Source of the DNA: Arminella tubonensis
GTDB lineage: Bacteria; Pseudomonadota; Alphaproteobacteria; Rhizobiales; Rhizobiaceae
Direction of reading: 5' to 3'
Length of the DNA stretch: 64,000 nucleotides
Assembly: GCF_003240585.1 (NCBI RefSeq)
Contig: NZ_PCDP01000013.1
Location: 1 to 64,000 of the forward strand
The notes below the pieces were generated by a model. The model was not told the DNA's origin and did not search any database. It was given only the letters and a program-made list of their open reading frames with translations. Positions 44,425 through 53,809 of the stretch are shown one piece after another; position 1 is the stretch's first letter, and each line of letters begins with the position of its first letter. The position numbers and the translations under genes are program-made.

Positions 44425-45364
44425 AATATTCTCCTTGGATGTTGTTCAGACCTACAACGAACCAGACAGAAAGGGGGGTGTTCCACTCTGTACGAAGAAA
44501 TACAGTCTCGACCGGTCGGGAACAAACAAGCTCCTTGGACGTGCGGGTCGGAATATAGTGACTACGGGCGGGTCTCCCCCGGTATTGGTCGACGATGTCC
44601 GCCGTGCCGACAGGCTCTCTGCGAAGGATCCAGTCCATGGTGCAGGAAAAGCCTGCCCGCTGGGCACGAGGGCGGCTAAGGCTGGACTCGATGATGGTAA
44701 TTACGGGCGAGCTCGTCGAGCCGAACGCGATGGTTGAGTTCTATCTGAGGACTGTGGCGCAAGCCAACGTTGGACGAGCTCAGACGCAATGTCTTCCAGC
44801 ATCGTGAATGGCCGGAGCTGAGCGGCTATGACTGCGTGACCGCCAACGCGATTGCGCGCAAACGCCGCGCCAAGCTGCGCAAGCTGGCCCGGTTGGTTCT
44901 CACATCTGCGCCAATCGATAATCGAGCGCATCATGCCATTGGACTTTTGCCAAAAGGAGCCGCACAACGATGGCACCCTCGTCCACGGCCTACTGGCGTC
45001 GACCATCGTCGCCAGGAAGGGGAAGGCCGCGACAAGTAATGGCAACGCTGGGCGAACAAGGGCATCAGCATCGCGGGATCCTGCGGGCCGCTCCGACGGA
45101 CGCGGACGCCCACGGGGATGGATTCCTGCCCTGACTGACGCTCAGAATGCAGGCTCGCCTGCAGGACTTCCAGGACGACTGTGCATTGGTCGGCAGCGAT
45201 CGCACGCCACAATGCACGCGTGAAACAAATAAGGCGGGTTAAGTCGGGAGCGTGTCTTGCGTTAGTCGACCGGGCAACCGCGTCTGTTGGCAAAGGACAT
45301 GCGGTCCGGACCGCCGTCATTCCAACCGTGCACGACAATGCGTCGTCCGTCGGGCAGGCGAACG
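44425..45364. other. Low-density stretch, nothing recognised
   Basis: This 940-base stretch has several overlapping frames on both strands (for example plus 44770-45039 and minus 44701-45045). None shows a signal peptide, domain or good start. Arg-rich composition suggests non-coding or decayed DNA. Confidence 0.35.
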
Positions 45365-45577
45365 CTAATTCAGCTTCGGGAGGCTGTTTCTGTGGGCAAG
45401 CTCGATCACGTATTCATCCGCCACGTCCGCAATAACGAGTGCGACCTCGGCCTCCCCCCACCCAGCCGAAACGGCGTCCAGCACCAGTTGACGGAAGGCT
45501 GACACAACGGCTGACTCGCAATCAAGCCAACGCTCCGGATAATCATCGTGCTGTTGTGGCGAAGCAATCTTTTCCAC
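45365..45577 (-). CDS. Hypothetical small protein, 70 residues
   Basis: A helical protein with ERWLDCESAVVSAFRQLVLDA and GWGEAEVALVIADVADEY, a pattern I associate with small proteins common in Rhizobium accessory DNA. The start is uncertain: GTG 45577 with AGGA eight bases upstream is preferred to the longer TTG 45664 frame. No function known. Confidence 0.55.
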   Translation of the reverse strand: MEKIASPQQHDDYPERWLDCESAVVSAFRQLVLDAVSAGWGEAEVALVIADVADEYVIELAHRNSLPKLN

Positions 45578-45587
45578 CTTGTCGTTC

Positions 45588-45935
45588 CTAGTTCCCTGCC
45601 GACCATAGACAATTGCATGTCGTGAGGCGATTTGGCTCCCGATCCTGCGGGCCGTGGCGACCAAACGAAGCTATACGCACGACGCCCGTGCTGAAATGGC
45701 GCAATCCATTCGTTGACGTCGGAAATGTCTTTGCCCGCGCCGCATCGGCTATGGGCAGATGTGGATCTCCCTGATTACGGTTCGGCCATGGCGATTTCCT
45801 CAACCGTCCTGAAGAAGCATCCCGTATGACGGTAGTGCAGACGATCCCTCCCGCGAATAGCCATCCCATTCGTGGCGCCCCGCCCGTCACCAGGGCCAAT
45901 GAGGTCGCAGCAATACCGAGTAGTTTCATTTGCAT
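45588..45935 (-). CDS. Possible small exported protein (doubtful)
   Basis: ATG 45935 begins a signal-peptide-like stretch (MQMKLLGIAATSLALVTGGA) after GTGGAGAC. Beyond about residue 45 the composition is Arg/Pro-rich and not convincing, so the gene may be real only at its 5' end and otherwise frameshifted. Confidence 0.3.
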   Translation of the reverse strand: MQMKLLGIAATSLALVTGGAPRMGWLFAGGIVCTTVIRDASSGRLRKSPWPNRNQGDPHLPIADAARAKTFPTSTNGLRHFSTGVVRIASFGRHGPQDREPNRLTTCNCLWSAGN

Positions 45936-46566
45936 GATGTCTCCACGTTCGCTGAACTCCACCGAAAGTCTCTTCAAGGAGTGGAAACGGTGGAGCTGGG
46001 GTTGGAACGTCAACTACATCAAGCCGTTCCAGCTTGAGGCTTCAGTCCAGCGAAGCCTCAGACTTTAGTCTGATTTCGCGCGGGCCAACATCGGCGTTAG
46101 GCCGCTGACGGCTGGAAGTCGGCTGCATCGTCAGTTAAGACATCGGCAATCACGGTCGCTACGACGCGATTTCATGGCAGACGGGAGGCGCAGTCCGCAT
46201 TTCGATCATGAGATGAATATGGGCATCATCGAGTATCTTTTAGCTTCAGCAAACTGCTTAGTGGCGCCAGGGGCGCGTGCCTCGCCGTACTGTTTTGCTT
46301 TGGCGAGAACTTGCTCGGCGCAGCCTGGGCAGTCCTTCGCTGGGCCTGACTATGTTCAGACCATTAACACAACGCCTGGCCTGAGCGTCGCAGTGATCCG
46401 CACCGCGTCGTCCTTCGTGCCCCAATCACCTGGGATGACAAAACCCCCATCTCCAAAAGGACTCGTCTGACTTGTCCAGACGTCGAAACTTCGATCATCA
46501 ACGCGACGAAAATTACGGCACGCGCCGTACCGGTTGTCCGAATTCGGTATCGATGAGCGCTGTAGC
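45936..46566. other. Intergenic stretch, nothing recognised
   Basis: Frames in this stretch (for example plus 46174-46470) have no recognisable domain and no good start. Confidence 0.35.
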
Positions 46567-46989
46567 CTAGCCGCGCTCGTCGTCGGACAGATCGGAAGGG
46601 GTGGCGAGCTTGTCGATGAGCTGAAGGAGAACCTCGGCGCAAGCCTTTGTCGGCTCATCGTCCGCGCACTTGATGTCGATTTTCTTGTCGCCCTCTTCTA
46701 TTCTGAAATGCGCCGCCTTGGATGCCGGGGACATCTGCCAGTGGTGGCGACGCATTCCCATATCCTGACGACTGGCGTCCTTCGGAGGCTCACCCAAGTG
46801 GTCACGCGGCCACATCTCGTCAGGGTGATCCATCGCGTCGCGGTGGTCGGGTTGGGGCGGCGGAGACGCGTGGTCTTGTGTAGGGGCTGGAGCTGCCTGC
46901 TGAGCTGGAGGAGGAGCAGGAGCCTGCTGTGCTAGCGCTACCGTCGCCATGGTCGCGAACGCCAGTCCAAAAACGATAAGTCTTTTCAT
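46567..46989 (-). CDS. Exported Pro/Gln/His-rich small protein
   Basis: A 140-residue protein with a signal peptide (MKRLIVFGLAFATMATVALA), a Pro/Ala/Gln-rich linker of about 30 residues, a His/Asp/Met-rich middle (DHRDAMDHPDEMWPRDH, MGMRRHHWQM) that could bind metal, and a C-terminal helical end with two Cys (DIKCADD, KACAEVL). AAGGAGG precedes ATG 46989. Function is unknown; periplasmic metal binding is a guess from composition. Confidence 0.75.
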   Translation of the reverse strand: MKRLIVFGLAFATMATVALAQQAPAPPPAQQAAPAPTQDHASPPPQPDHRDAMDHPDEMWPRDHLGEPPKDASRQDMGMRRHHWQMSPASKAAHFRIEEGDKKIDIKCADDEPTKACAEVLLQLIDKLATPSDLSDDERG

Positions 46990-47181
46990 GAAAACCTCCT
47001 TGGATGCGCGTCAATCGTTTCCAGAGAACTCTTCGTAGGTCATTTAGTTCACACAAGAGATGCGTTGTTCCCCCACGCGTCGTTGACAGGCTTTCGTCTT
47101 GCCTTCCGTCTTGAACGTTTCGGCGGCTGGTATGGCGATTGCAGGGTTACCAATGTTTTAAACTTGGTGAGGCCATTTATA

Positions 47182-47445
47182 ATGAATCGGCACATATCGC
47201 ATCAGTTTCCGGCTCTTAGGCTCGTTATGGACGGCCGGGAAAAATACAGAATTGTCCGAACAGTCATCGATGCAGCGGAAACGCTCATCAGCGCGTGGCC
47301 GTCCGACGACGGGGAAGAGTACATGGTCGCTGTTCAAACCTGCCTCGACGGCCTGTACGATATCGTGCCTGCTCAAGAGGTGAGGGCTGCGCTGATCCGT
47401 GCTGCCAACGAAGAACAGATTCCGCACTTTTCACTTGTCCGCTGA
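47182..47445 (+). CDS. DUF982 domain protein
   Basis: An 87-residue protein with the DUF982 pattern: ETLISAWPSDDGEEYMVAVQTCLDGL and VRAALIRAANEEQI. ATG 47182 starts the domain; the longer frame upstream is not homologous. Family function unknown. A second copy is at 1507-1839. Confidence 0.78.
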   Translation: MNRHISHQFPALRLVMDGREKYRIVRTVIDAAETLISAWPSDDGEEYMVAVQTCLDGLYDIVPAQEVRAALIRAANEEQIPHFSLVR

Positions 47446-47621
47446 AAACACTGACGCGCCAGCGGGCTTAAAACGGTTCGGTGGATTCCAATTGTCCGGG
47501 AAGGGTAGTATCCCCGTCGAAAAGCCGGCCGTTCGTTGACGCAAAATGAGCCAAGTTCCGATTGCGAATTCACTGCTGTTCGGCTCATGAAGATGCCGTT
47601 TCCAATGATATCGGCGTCGAC

Positions 47622-47952
47622 ATGACCAGCATCCTCCGAACGACGGTTCCATGGCGACCCTCCAGACCTGCGCGGCGTGTCGCAGTTCCTGGGCAAGGGA
47701 CGAGAACCAGTCAGCAGCGGCCTGCAGGTGGCAAAGGAATCGGACAACGCGGCATACTGGGCGATGTCGACGACCATGAAATCCGACATGGGCGCCGTCT
47801 CGGCTCAGGGCGCCCTTGGCCTCGGTGTCGCGAAGGCGGACCCGCCTATGCAGGGCTCGACAGCGCGCTCTTTGTGCACGCCAAATTCAAGGCGACGTTG
47901 GTCGGGGCCAAGGAACGAGGCGTCAAGCGGGCGAAAATTCATGACGCTCTCG
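47622..47952 (+). pseudogene. Flagellin pseudogene
   Basis: Pieces of an alpha-proteobacterial flagellin appear in different plus frames: MTSIL at 47622, SMATLQT, then LRGVSQFLGK with SSGLQVAKESDNAAYWAMST and ALGLGVAKAD, and, in another frame, YAGLDSALFVHAKFKATLV with GAKERGVKRAKI. Intact relatives have these segments in this order but separated by a large central domain. About 110 codons remain, with at least three frameshifts and the middle missing. It ends at the 3' end of the alcohol dehydrogenase gene on the other strand. Confidence 0.85.
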
Positions 47953-48991
47953 ACAACGGTTGCGCAGACGCCCCGCCATCAATGGCGATTACCGCCTTGA
48001 TCAGGCCCAATTTTTCATGGGCCCAGCGGGCGATGTCGCGGGGGCTGTCTTCAAGGGTCGTGGAATGGGTGATGAGCGTCTTGATCGGAATCAAACCGCT
48101 CACGATCGACGCCGACACGTGCTTGAAATCCAGCCGCGTGGCATTGCGGCTGCTGATCAGCATCATCTCGCGTTTGTGGAATTCCGGGTCGGAGAACGTG
48201 ATTTCGTCCTTGACAATGCTAACCATGACAAGGGCACCGCCGTGCGCGACGAGAGCGAAAGCCGCTTCGATTGATCTGGCGTTGCCGGTGGCATCGAAAA
48301 CGACGTCGAACCCCTCCCCGGCGCTGCGCTCAAGAACCCTATCGCCCGCCGATCCGCGTGGGTCGTACACGACCGAAAATCCGAGCTCGCGCCGGGCAAA
48401 ATCCAGTCGTTCCACGCTTACGTCGAGCAACGTGACGTCTTGTCCGGCAATTCGCGCAAACAGCGCCGTGCCCAGTCCGATCGGACCTGCGCCAATCACA
48501 AGACTGCGCGCTCCCTGCCCTGCAAGCGAGCGGCGCACCGCGTGGGCTCCGATAGCAAGGAATTCGACACCCGCGGCGTCGGCGAGCGACAATCCGTCGG
48601 CTGGATAAAGATTGGCCGCGGGAACCAGAAGTTCTTCACACATCGCGCCATCGCGATGAACGCCGAGAACCTCGATGGCGACACAACAGTTTGGCTTATC
48701 CTGCCGGCAGGCGACGCACGCACCACACGACAGGTATGGATTGACGATAACCTCCTGCCCAACAGACAGCGACACGCCCTCTCCAATTGACAGAATAGTT
48801 CCAGAAACCTCATGTCCCATCACCCTGGGATAGGCGAGGAATGGATGGTTGCCCTCGAAGATGTGGTAGTCCGTGCCGCAGATGCCGACATGGCTCACCT
48901 TTACGAGCGCCCAACCCGGTGCCGGCGAGCCTACCGTGGGCCGGTTCACAAGGGTCAAATTGCCGGGAGACACACACACGACCGCTTTCAT
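47939..48991 (-). CDS. Zinc-dependent alcohol/polyol dehydrogenase
   Basis: A 350-residue medium-chain dehydrogenase. Catalytic zinc ligands are seen in HVGICGTDYH and GHEVSG, the structural zinc in CGACVACRQDKPNCC, and the Rossmann motif in VIGAGPIGLG. It oxidises a sugar alcohol or sugar acid with NAD(P), and the substrate is undefined. It follows the sugar-binding protein gene by 99 bases in the same direction, so it probably acts on the imported compound. ATG 48991 (MKAVVC) is the usual family start; GTG 49003 is possible. Confidence 0.92.
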   Translation of the reverse strand: MKAVVCVSPGNLTLVNRPTVGSPAPGWALVKVSHVGICGTDYHIFEGNHPFLAYPRVMGHEVSGTILSIGEGVSLSVGQEVIVNPYLSCGACVACRQDKPNCCVAIEVLGVHRDGAMCEELLVPAANLYPADGLSLADAAGVEFLAIGAHAVRRSLAGQGARSLVIGAGPIGLGTALFARIAGQDVTLLDVSVERLDFARRELGFSVVYDPRGSAGDRVLERSAGEGFDVVFDATGNARSIEAAFALVAHGGALVMVSIVKDEITFSDPEFHKREMMLISSRNATRLDFKHVSASIVSGLIPIKTLITHSTTLEDSPRDIARWAHEKLGLIKAVIAIDGGASAQPLSRAS

Positions 48992-49089
48992 TTGGTGCAC
49001 CACTTGCCTATTGAGCCGATATCGCCGAACTGCTGCATTACGGGGGTTGGTCGGCCCGACAGCCGGAAGGAGTCGGGCCGAAAATCGCG

Positions 49090-50010
49090 CTATTCGAAGT
49101 CTTTGATGTTTTGGAGCGTCACAAGGCCGGCGCCGGTGTCGACGTTGGCTTGCACGGCCTCGCCGCGTATCGCCTTGGCAACGGTATCGATACCGAGTTC
49201 ACCCATCTTGGCCGGGAACTGTGCGACGCTTGCAGTCTCCGCACCCGACTTGATCGCCTCGATTTCCCCGCAGCAGGCGTCGAAGCCGACAAGAATAATT
49301 TTGGACTTGGCCATACCAGCGTTGGCGATCGACTTGACCGCACCCGGCACCGGCGGACCGCACGCCGAATAGATCGCGACGACGTCCGGGTGAGCGGTCA
49401 ATATATCCTCCGTGACGGATGTGCCGAGTTCGAGCGTACAGTTGGTCGTGCCTTTGTCGACGACCTCCACTTTCAGGTCGCCAAGGCCCTGCATCATCCC
49501 GGTCACACGCTCGTCTAACGCCGGAACGCCTGGAACGCCCTGAAGAACAGCGATCTTGTCGCCGGCTTTGAGCACGGTCTTCAAATATTCGCCGGCGATC
49601 TTGCCTCCGCTAAGATTGTTCGTCGACACCAGGGCCGTCTGGCCTTTCCAACCCGGTATGCTGTTGTCGACGAGCACGACCTTGATCCCCGCTGCAACCG
49701 CCTTATCCAGAGCGGGTGCGACCGTCGGATCCACCGGCGTAATCGCGAGCCCTTTGACCCCCTGGGAGATCATGGACTCGATCAGCGCTATCTGCCCCTC
49801 GATGTCCGTCGCGGCTTGTCCCTGCCCTGTAATAAGATCGATCTCTGGATGAGCGGCCGCATATTTCTTCGCGGCATCCTCCATGGTCGAGTAAAACGGC
49901 ACCGGAAACTTCGTGATCAGGCCTATTTTCACTTTGTCCGCAGCAGCAGACGTGGTCGCGAATGCAATGGCGATGGCAAATCCCGCCAGTAGTCGTCCTC
50001 TGAATCCCAT
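49090..50010 (-). CDS. Sugar ABC transporter substrate-binding protein (FrcB type)
   Basis: A 306-residue periplasmic binding protein. The signal peptide ends TTSAAAD (about residue 24). KIGLITKFPVPFYSTMEDAA, AITPVDPTVAPALDKAVAAG and KIILVGFDACCGEIEAI are the CUT2-type receptor pattern. With the single-domain ATPase and permease upstream it forms a FrcBCA-like importer. TTGATGGAGG-type ribosome-binding sequence (GGGAGGAAAAAA) precedes ATG 50010. Confidence 0.93.
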   Translation of the reverse strand: MGFRGRLLAGFAIAIAFATTSAAADKVKIGLITKFPVPFYSTMEDAAKKYAAAHPEIDLITGQGQAATDIEGQIALIESMISQGVKGLAITPVDPTVAPALDKAVAAGIKVVLVDNSIPGWKGQTALVSTNNLSGGKIAGEYLKTVLKAGDKIAVLQGVPGVPALDERVTGMMQGLGDLKVEVVDKGTTNCTLELGTSVTEDILTAHPDVVAIYSACGPPVPGAVKSIANAGMAKSKIILVGFDACCGEIEAIKSGAETASVAQFPAKMGELGIDTVAKAIRGEAVQANVDTGAGLVTLQNIKDFE

Positions 50011-50094
50011 TTTTTCCTCCCTTGAGTTTGGAGTATCTTCCTGTGGAAGCCTCCAGGCTTTTGCGAACCGGGATAACGGGCCGCAAAACTCCGA

Positions 50095-50883
50095 TCACGC
50101 CCCGACGATCAGCGAGACGAGCTCCTGTTTGTTGTCCTTGGTGGGCGCGAGTTCGCCGACCTTACGGCCTTGCCGCAGCACGACGGCGCGGCTTGCCAAT
50201 TCGACGACGTGTTCCATATTGTGGGTGACAAGAATGACTGCATTGCCCTGATCACGTAGCGTTGCTACCAGATTGAGAACTTGACGTGACTCGCGAAGAC
50301 CGAGTGCGGCGGTGGGTTCATCGAGGATCACGACCTTGCGGGCGAAAACAGTCGAACGTGCCACCGCAATCGCTTGTCTCTGACCACCCGACATCATTGC
50401 AACGACCGCATCGAGCCTATGAAGGACGACCCCGAGATGTCCCAACAGCGCCTTGGTCTCGTTGTCCATTTGCCGCTGTTTCAAGAAACGAAGCCCGAGC
50501 GGAAGCCATCTTGGTCCGGCAATCTCGCGACCGGCAAAGAAATTCTCAGACGGTGTAAGATTGTCGAAAAGCGCCAGATCCTGGTACACGGTTTCAATAC
50601 CAGCGAAGCGCGCTTCCGCCGGTGACCTCAACACCGTCCGGACGCCATCGATATCTATCGCTCCCTCGTCAAGGTGATGCACGCCGGCGATGCACTTAAT
50701 CAGAGTCGATTTTCCAGCTCCATTGTCTCCAAGAAGTGCCAATATCTCGCCGCGGCGCGCCGCGATGCTGACGTCGCGCAGCGCAACGATTGACCCGAAA
50801 CGCTTCGTCGCATTCCGAACGGTCAGCACCGGATTTTCTTGACCGGTCGCGTCGATATCGTTGTGCGAGGCCGTCTGGGTCAT
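50095..50883 (-). CDS. Sugar ABC transporter ATP-binding protein (FrcA type, single domain)
   Basis: A 262-residue ATPase with one ABC domain: Walker A GDNGAGKST (about residues 53-61), signature MSGGQRQAIAVARS, Walker B VVILDEPTAALG. Single-domain ATPases of this length occur in FrcBCA-like CUT2 importers, in contrast to the two-domain protein of the first sugar locus. ATG 50883 overlaps the stop of the permease gene by four bases. Confidence 0.94.
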   Translation of the reverse strand: MTQTASHNDIDATGQENPVLTVRNATKRFGSIVALRDVSIAARRGEILALLGDNGAGKSTLIKCIAGVHHLDEGAIDIDGVRTVLRSPAEARFAGIETVYQDLALFDNLTPSENFFAGREIAGPRWLPLGLRFLKQRQMDNETKALLGHLGVVLHRLDAVVAMMSGGQRQAIAVARSTVFARKVVILDEPTAALGLRESRQVLNLVATLRDQGNAVILVTHNMEHVVELASRAVVLRQGRKVGELAPTKDNKQELVSLIVGA

Positions 50884-51941
50884 TGGGCTCTTCCCGCCTG
50901 AAACACCCGGACCCTGCCCTCAAGATAGTTGCGAAGGACATCGGCCTCGACCGCGACAACGATAACAACCCCGATAACGATGAGCTGGAAGAAGATGTTG
51001 ACGTTCAAAAGGTTCAACGCGTTGCGGATCACACCAATCATGATTGCGCCGATCAATGCGTTTCCAAGGTGGCCGCGGCCGCCGAGGAAGCTTGCGCCGC
51101 CAATGATCACCGCAGCGATCGTGTCGAGTTCGAGCAGGTTGCCGAATAGCGGCGAACCAGCATCTGTACGGCCTGCGAGTATGACGGCACCGACGCCGGC
51201 GCATGTGCCCGCGATGATGTAGGTTGAAACCAGAACCCAGGAAACCGGAATGCCCATCCGTACAGCTGCAATCGGCCCGCCGCCCACCGCATATATCCAG
51301 CGGCCCCAGACCATTGTCCGGGTGACAATAAATAAAATGGCGGCGACCCCAAGAACCACCAACACGGATCCCGGCAGTCCGGCAAAGGCATCCTGGCCAA
51401 GGGCACTTATCGCGGCTGGCATTCCAGGTATCGCCCTTCCGTCGGCGAGCTCAAGGGCAAGCCCCTTGGCGATGCTCAATGTGGCCAGCGTGATGATAAA
51501 GGGATGGGGAAGCCTGCCGAACACGTAGAAGCCACCATTGATCGCGCCGACCAGGGCTCCTGAGGCAACCATGACCGCGACGACCGCAAAGGAACCGCCT
51601 CCGGCATGGAAACAGAGCGCTCCAAGGACGGACGCCAGTGCCAGGTTGGACCCCACCGACAGATCGATGCCGCGGGTCAGAATGACGAGGTGCTGTCCCA
51701 TCGCGACCACGGAAATTACGGCGGTCTGTGCGAGGATGTTGCTGACATTGCGCGCTGTGGCAAAATAGGGAGAAGAGAAACTGAGTGCCACGATCAGTAA
51801 GACCAGGATCAGCGCCGGACCAACGCTGAGCAGCTTCAGCGCCGTAGCCAGCGCCGCAAAACGTGGCTCGGCTACTGAAAGCGGCAGCGCCTGATCTCCG
51901 CTCGCGGCGGTGCCGCTCGAGTTCTTGATTGGATTGCGCAA
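50880..51941 (-). CDS. Sugar ABC transporter permease (FrcC type)
   Basis: A 353-residue permease with about ten membrane segments, RGIDLSVGSNLALA early, and AAVIIGGASFLGGRGHLGN near the end. It is the first gene of the operon, starting 164 bases from the divergent GntR gene. No strong ribosome-binding site is seen before MRNPIKNSSG; a start a few codons later is possible. Confidence 0.92.
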   Translation of the reverse strand: MRNPIKNSSGTAASGDQALPLSVAEPRFAALATALKLLSVGPALILVLLIVALSFSSPYFATARNVSNILAQTAVISVVAMGQHLVILTRGIDLSVGSNLALASVLGALCFHAGGGSFAVVAVMVASGALVGAINGGFYVFGRLPHPFIITLATLSIAKGLALELADGRAIPGMPAAISALGQDAFAGLPGSVLVVLGVAAILFIVTRTMVWGRWIYAVGGGPIAAVRMGIPVSWVLVSTYIIAGTCAGVGAVILAGRTDAGSPLFGNLLELDTIAAVIIGGASFLGGRGHLGNALIGAIMIGVIRNALNLLNVNIFFQLIVIGVVIVVAVEADVLRNYLEGRVRVFQAGRAQ

Positions 51942-52010
51942 GTCTTCCCCCGCCCGACGCTGCTTGCGTCGGTGCCAAAAACTGCTCTTCTTTGTGCTCG
52001 GATGTTGTTC

Positions 52011-52065
52011 TTATCGATAAAAAGCAGTATCAACCGCATTTCGTCAAGTTGTTTTTTATCGATAA
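52011..52065. promoter_or_regulatory. Twin TTATCGATAA palindromes (putative GntR operators)
   Basis: The perfect ten-base palindrome TTATCGATAA occurs at 52011-52020 and again at 52056-52065, 45 bases centre to centre, in the only AT-rich part of the divergent region between the permease and regulator genes. Dimers could bind each copy and loop. The match to known GntR sites is poor, so the role is inferred from position and symmetry. Confidence 0.5.
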
Positions 52066-52104
52066 TAATTCAGATCAAAGGACAAGCCTGATGGGGAGGA
52101 CGTC

Positions 52105-52998
52105 TTGAAAACCGATACTGTTTACAAGCAAGCGCTGAATCAAACACTGGCATTGCTTGCACAAGGCGCATATCAGGAACGCCTTCCCTCGGAAAACGAG
52201 CTCAGACGCAGGCTGGGCGTCAGCAGGACCACGATACGCAAGGTCTTGCAGGAATTGACGCACCGCTCGATTATCACGGGCGCGGGAAGGGTCCGAATAA
52301 ACGGCAGGGGTGTCGACGACAGCGACTATTTTCCGGACGTTGAAACGACATCAAAGATGCAGCAGGTCGAACGCCAGTTCATGGAGTGGATGCTGCTGGG
52401 TGATACCGCTCCGGGTACGCTCATCAATGAACTAGAGCTAGCTCGGCAATTTGGGGTTGCAACCAACGGGATACGCGAGTTCCTGATTCACTTCAGTCGA
52501 TTTGGATTGATCGAAAAGCGACCAAACTCAGGCTGGCTATTCAAGGGTTTCACGAGAGAATTTGCCTTGGAGCTTTTCGAGATTCGAGTGATGTTCGAGT
52601 TGCGGTCGGCCCGACTATTTGCCCAGTTGCCCGAAAGCTCTCCCCTGTTTAAAAAGCTGAGGGCACTCAGCAAGTTACACCGCGACCTGCTCGAAGGTAT
52701 CGAGACCCGGTACCACGACTTTTCCGGTCTCGACAACCAGTTTCACCGCCTCGTTAACGAGGTCTCGCCGAACCGCTTCATCGATGATTTTTACGACGTT
52801 ATCAGCTTCATATTCCACTACCACTATCAGTGGAACAAAAAAGACGAGCTGCAGCGGAACCGAGCAGCCGTACTCGAGCACCTCGTTTATATTGACGCAC
52901 TTCTCAGTCGCAACTCCGATCGAATCGAGGAGGCCTGTCGGGATCACCTTAAATCGGCCAAGCAGACGTTGATCCAATCAATCATGGGTGCGGAGTGA
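52105..52998 (+). CDS. GntR-family (FCD type) transcriptional regulator
   Basis: A 297-residue regulator. The N-terminal GntR winged helix is RLPSENELRRRLGVSRTTIRKVLQELTH (about residues 27-55). A second helical segment, LINELELARQFGVATNGIRE, looks like an additional winged-helix motif before the FCD-type ligand domain (DNQFHRLV, HYHYQWNK). The double wHTH arrangement is unusual. The start is TTG 52105 behind GGAGGA. It is divergent from the sugar ABC-ADH operon and probably controls it. Confidence 0.88.
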   Translation: MKTDTVYKQALNQTLALLAQGAYQERLPSENELRRRLGVSRTTIRKVLQELTHRSIITGAGRVRINGRGVDDSDYFPDVETTSKMQQVERQFMEWMLLGDTAPGTLINELELARQFGVATNGIREFLIHFSRFGLIEKRPNSGWLFKGFTREFALELFEIRVMFELRSARLFAQLPESSPLFKKLRALSKLHRDLLEGIETRYHDFSGLDNQFHRLVNEVSPNRFIDDFYDVISFIFHYHYQWNKKDELQRNRAAVLEHLVYIDALLSRNSDRIEEACRDHLKSAKQTLIQSIMGAE

Positions 52999-53112
52999 AC
53001 GGAGCAACGGCGCCCGCCCCCCACATCGATCACACAGTTTCGGGGAGACCTGTGAAGGATCGGCGATGCGCGGTTTCGCATGCGGGTTCAGCCGCGACCC
53101 TTCATCCCCCGC

Positions 53113-53748
53113 CTATGCCTCCTTGGCGTCCGTCTCGCCGACGTGATTGCGAAGTCCTGCCACTGCAAAGGACACGAGCGCATGAAGGGATATCTCGCAG
53201 GCGCTGGAAGCCGCCGCCCGAATGATCCGGGGATCCCACAACGAGATCACCGCGGCACAAAAGCAAGAAGCCGCAACGTCGACATTGCCCGCAGCAAATG
53301 CTCCGGTGGCCATGCCAGCGCGAACGAACTCGCCGACGTCGGCCTGAAGTCGCTGGAGGTGCTGGGCGAACGACGGCCAACTTTCCTGCGCAGCCAGAAC
53401 AACAAGACTGAACATCTGGGGGTCGCGGTCACGTGCCTCCGACATCAACCGATGTTGACGGAGAGCGGCTTGCGTCAGGCTGAGTGCCGCATCGCGTCGT
53501 TCGCCAGTGGCGAACGCGGGGAAGCGCAGACTGGTCTCCAGGAAATTTCCGGCGATGGCATCCCATACCGCAGCCTTGGACGGAAAGATTTTATACACGC
53601 TCGCCGGGGACCTCCCAAGAAGCCGCGCGATGTCCGCGACGTTTGTCTTCGATGGCCCGTACAGCCGGCACGCAGCGGTGCCGGCTTCTACGATCCGGGA
53701 AACGTACTCAGCGCGTGGCCGATGTCTTGCAGTCGAGGTGATGTCCAT
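53113..53748 (-). CDS. TetR-family regulator
   Basis: A 211-residue TetR. The N-terminal HTH is SKTNVADIARLLGRSPASVYKIFPSKAAVWDAI (about residues 31-63), and the ligand domain is all-helical. It lies downstream of, and in the same direction as, the RND efflux operon, 61 bases after the hydrolase gene. ATG 53748 was chosen because it begins MDITSTARHRP. It is the intact candidate regulator of the pump, since the divergent TetR at the other end is broken. Confidence 0.88.
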   Translation of the reverse strand: MDITSTARHRPRAEYVSRIVEAGTAACRLYGPSKTNVADIARLLGRSPASVYKIFPSKAAVWDAIAGNFLETSLRFPAFATGERRDAALSLTQAALRQHRLMSEARDRDPQMFSLVVLAAQESWPSFAQHLQRLQADVGEFVRAGMATGAFAAGNVDVAASCFCAAVISLWDPRIIRAAASSACEISLHALVSFAVAGLRNHVGETDAKEA

Positions 53749-53809
53749 CTTCCAATCCGAACACGTCCTTCCGGCCAAGGATTCACGCCGTCGCTTGAAC
53801 GGCCAAGTT

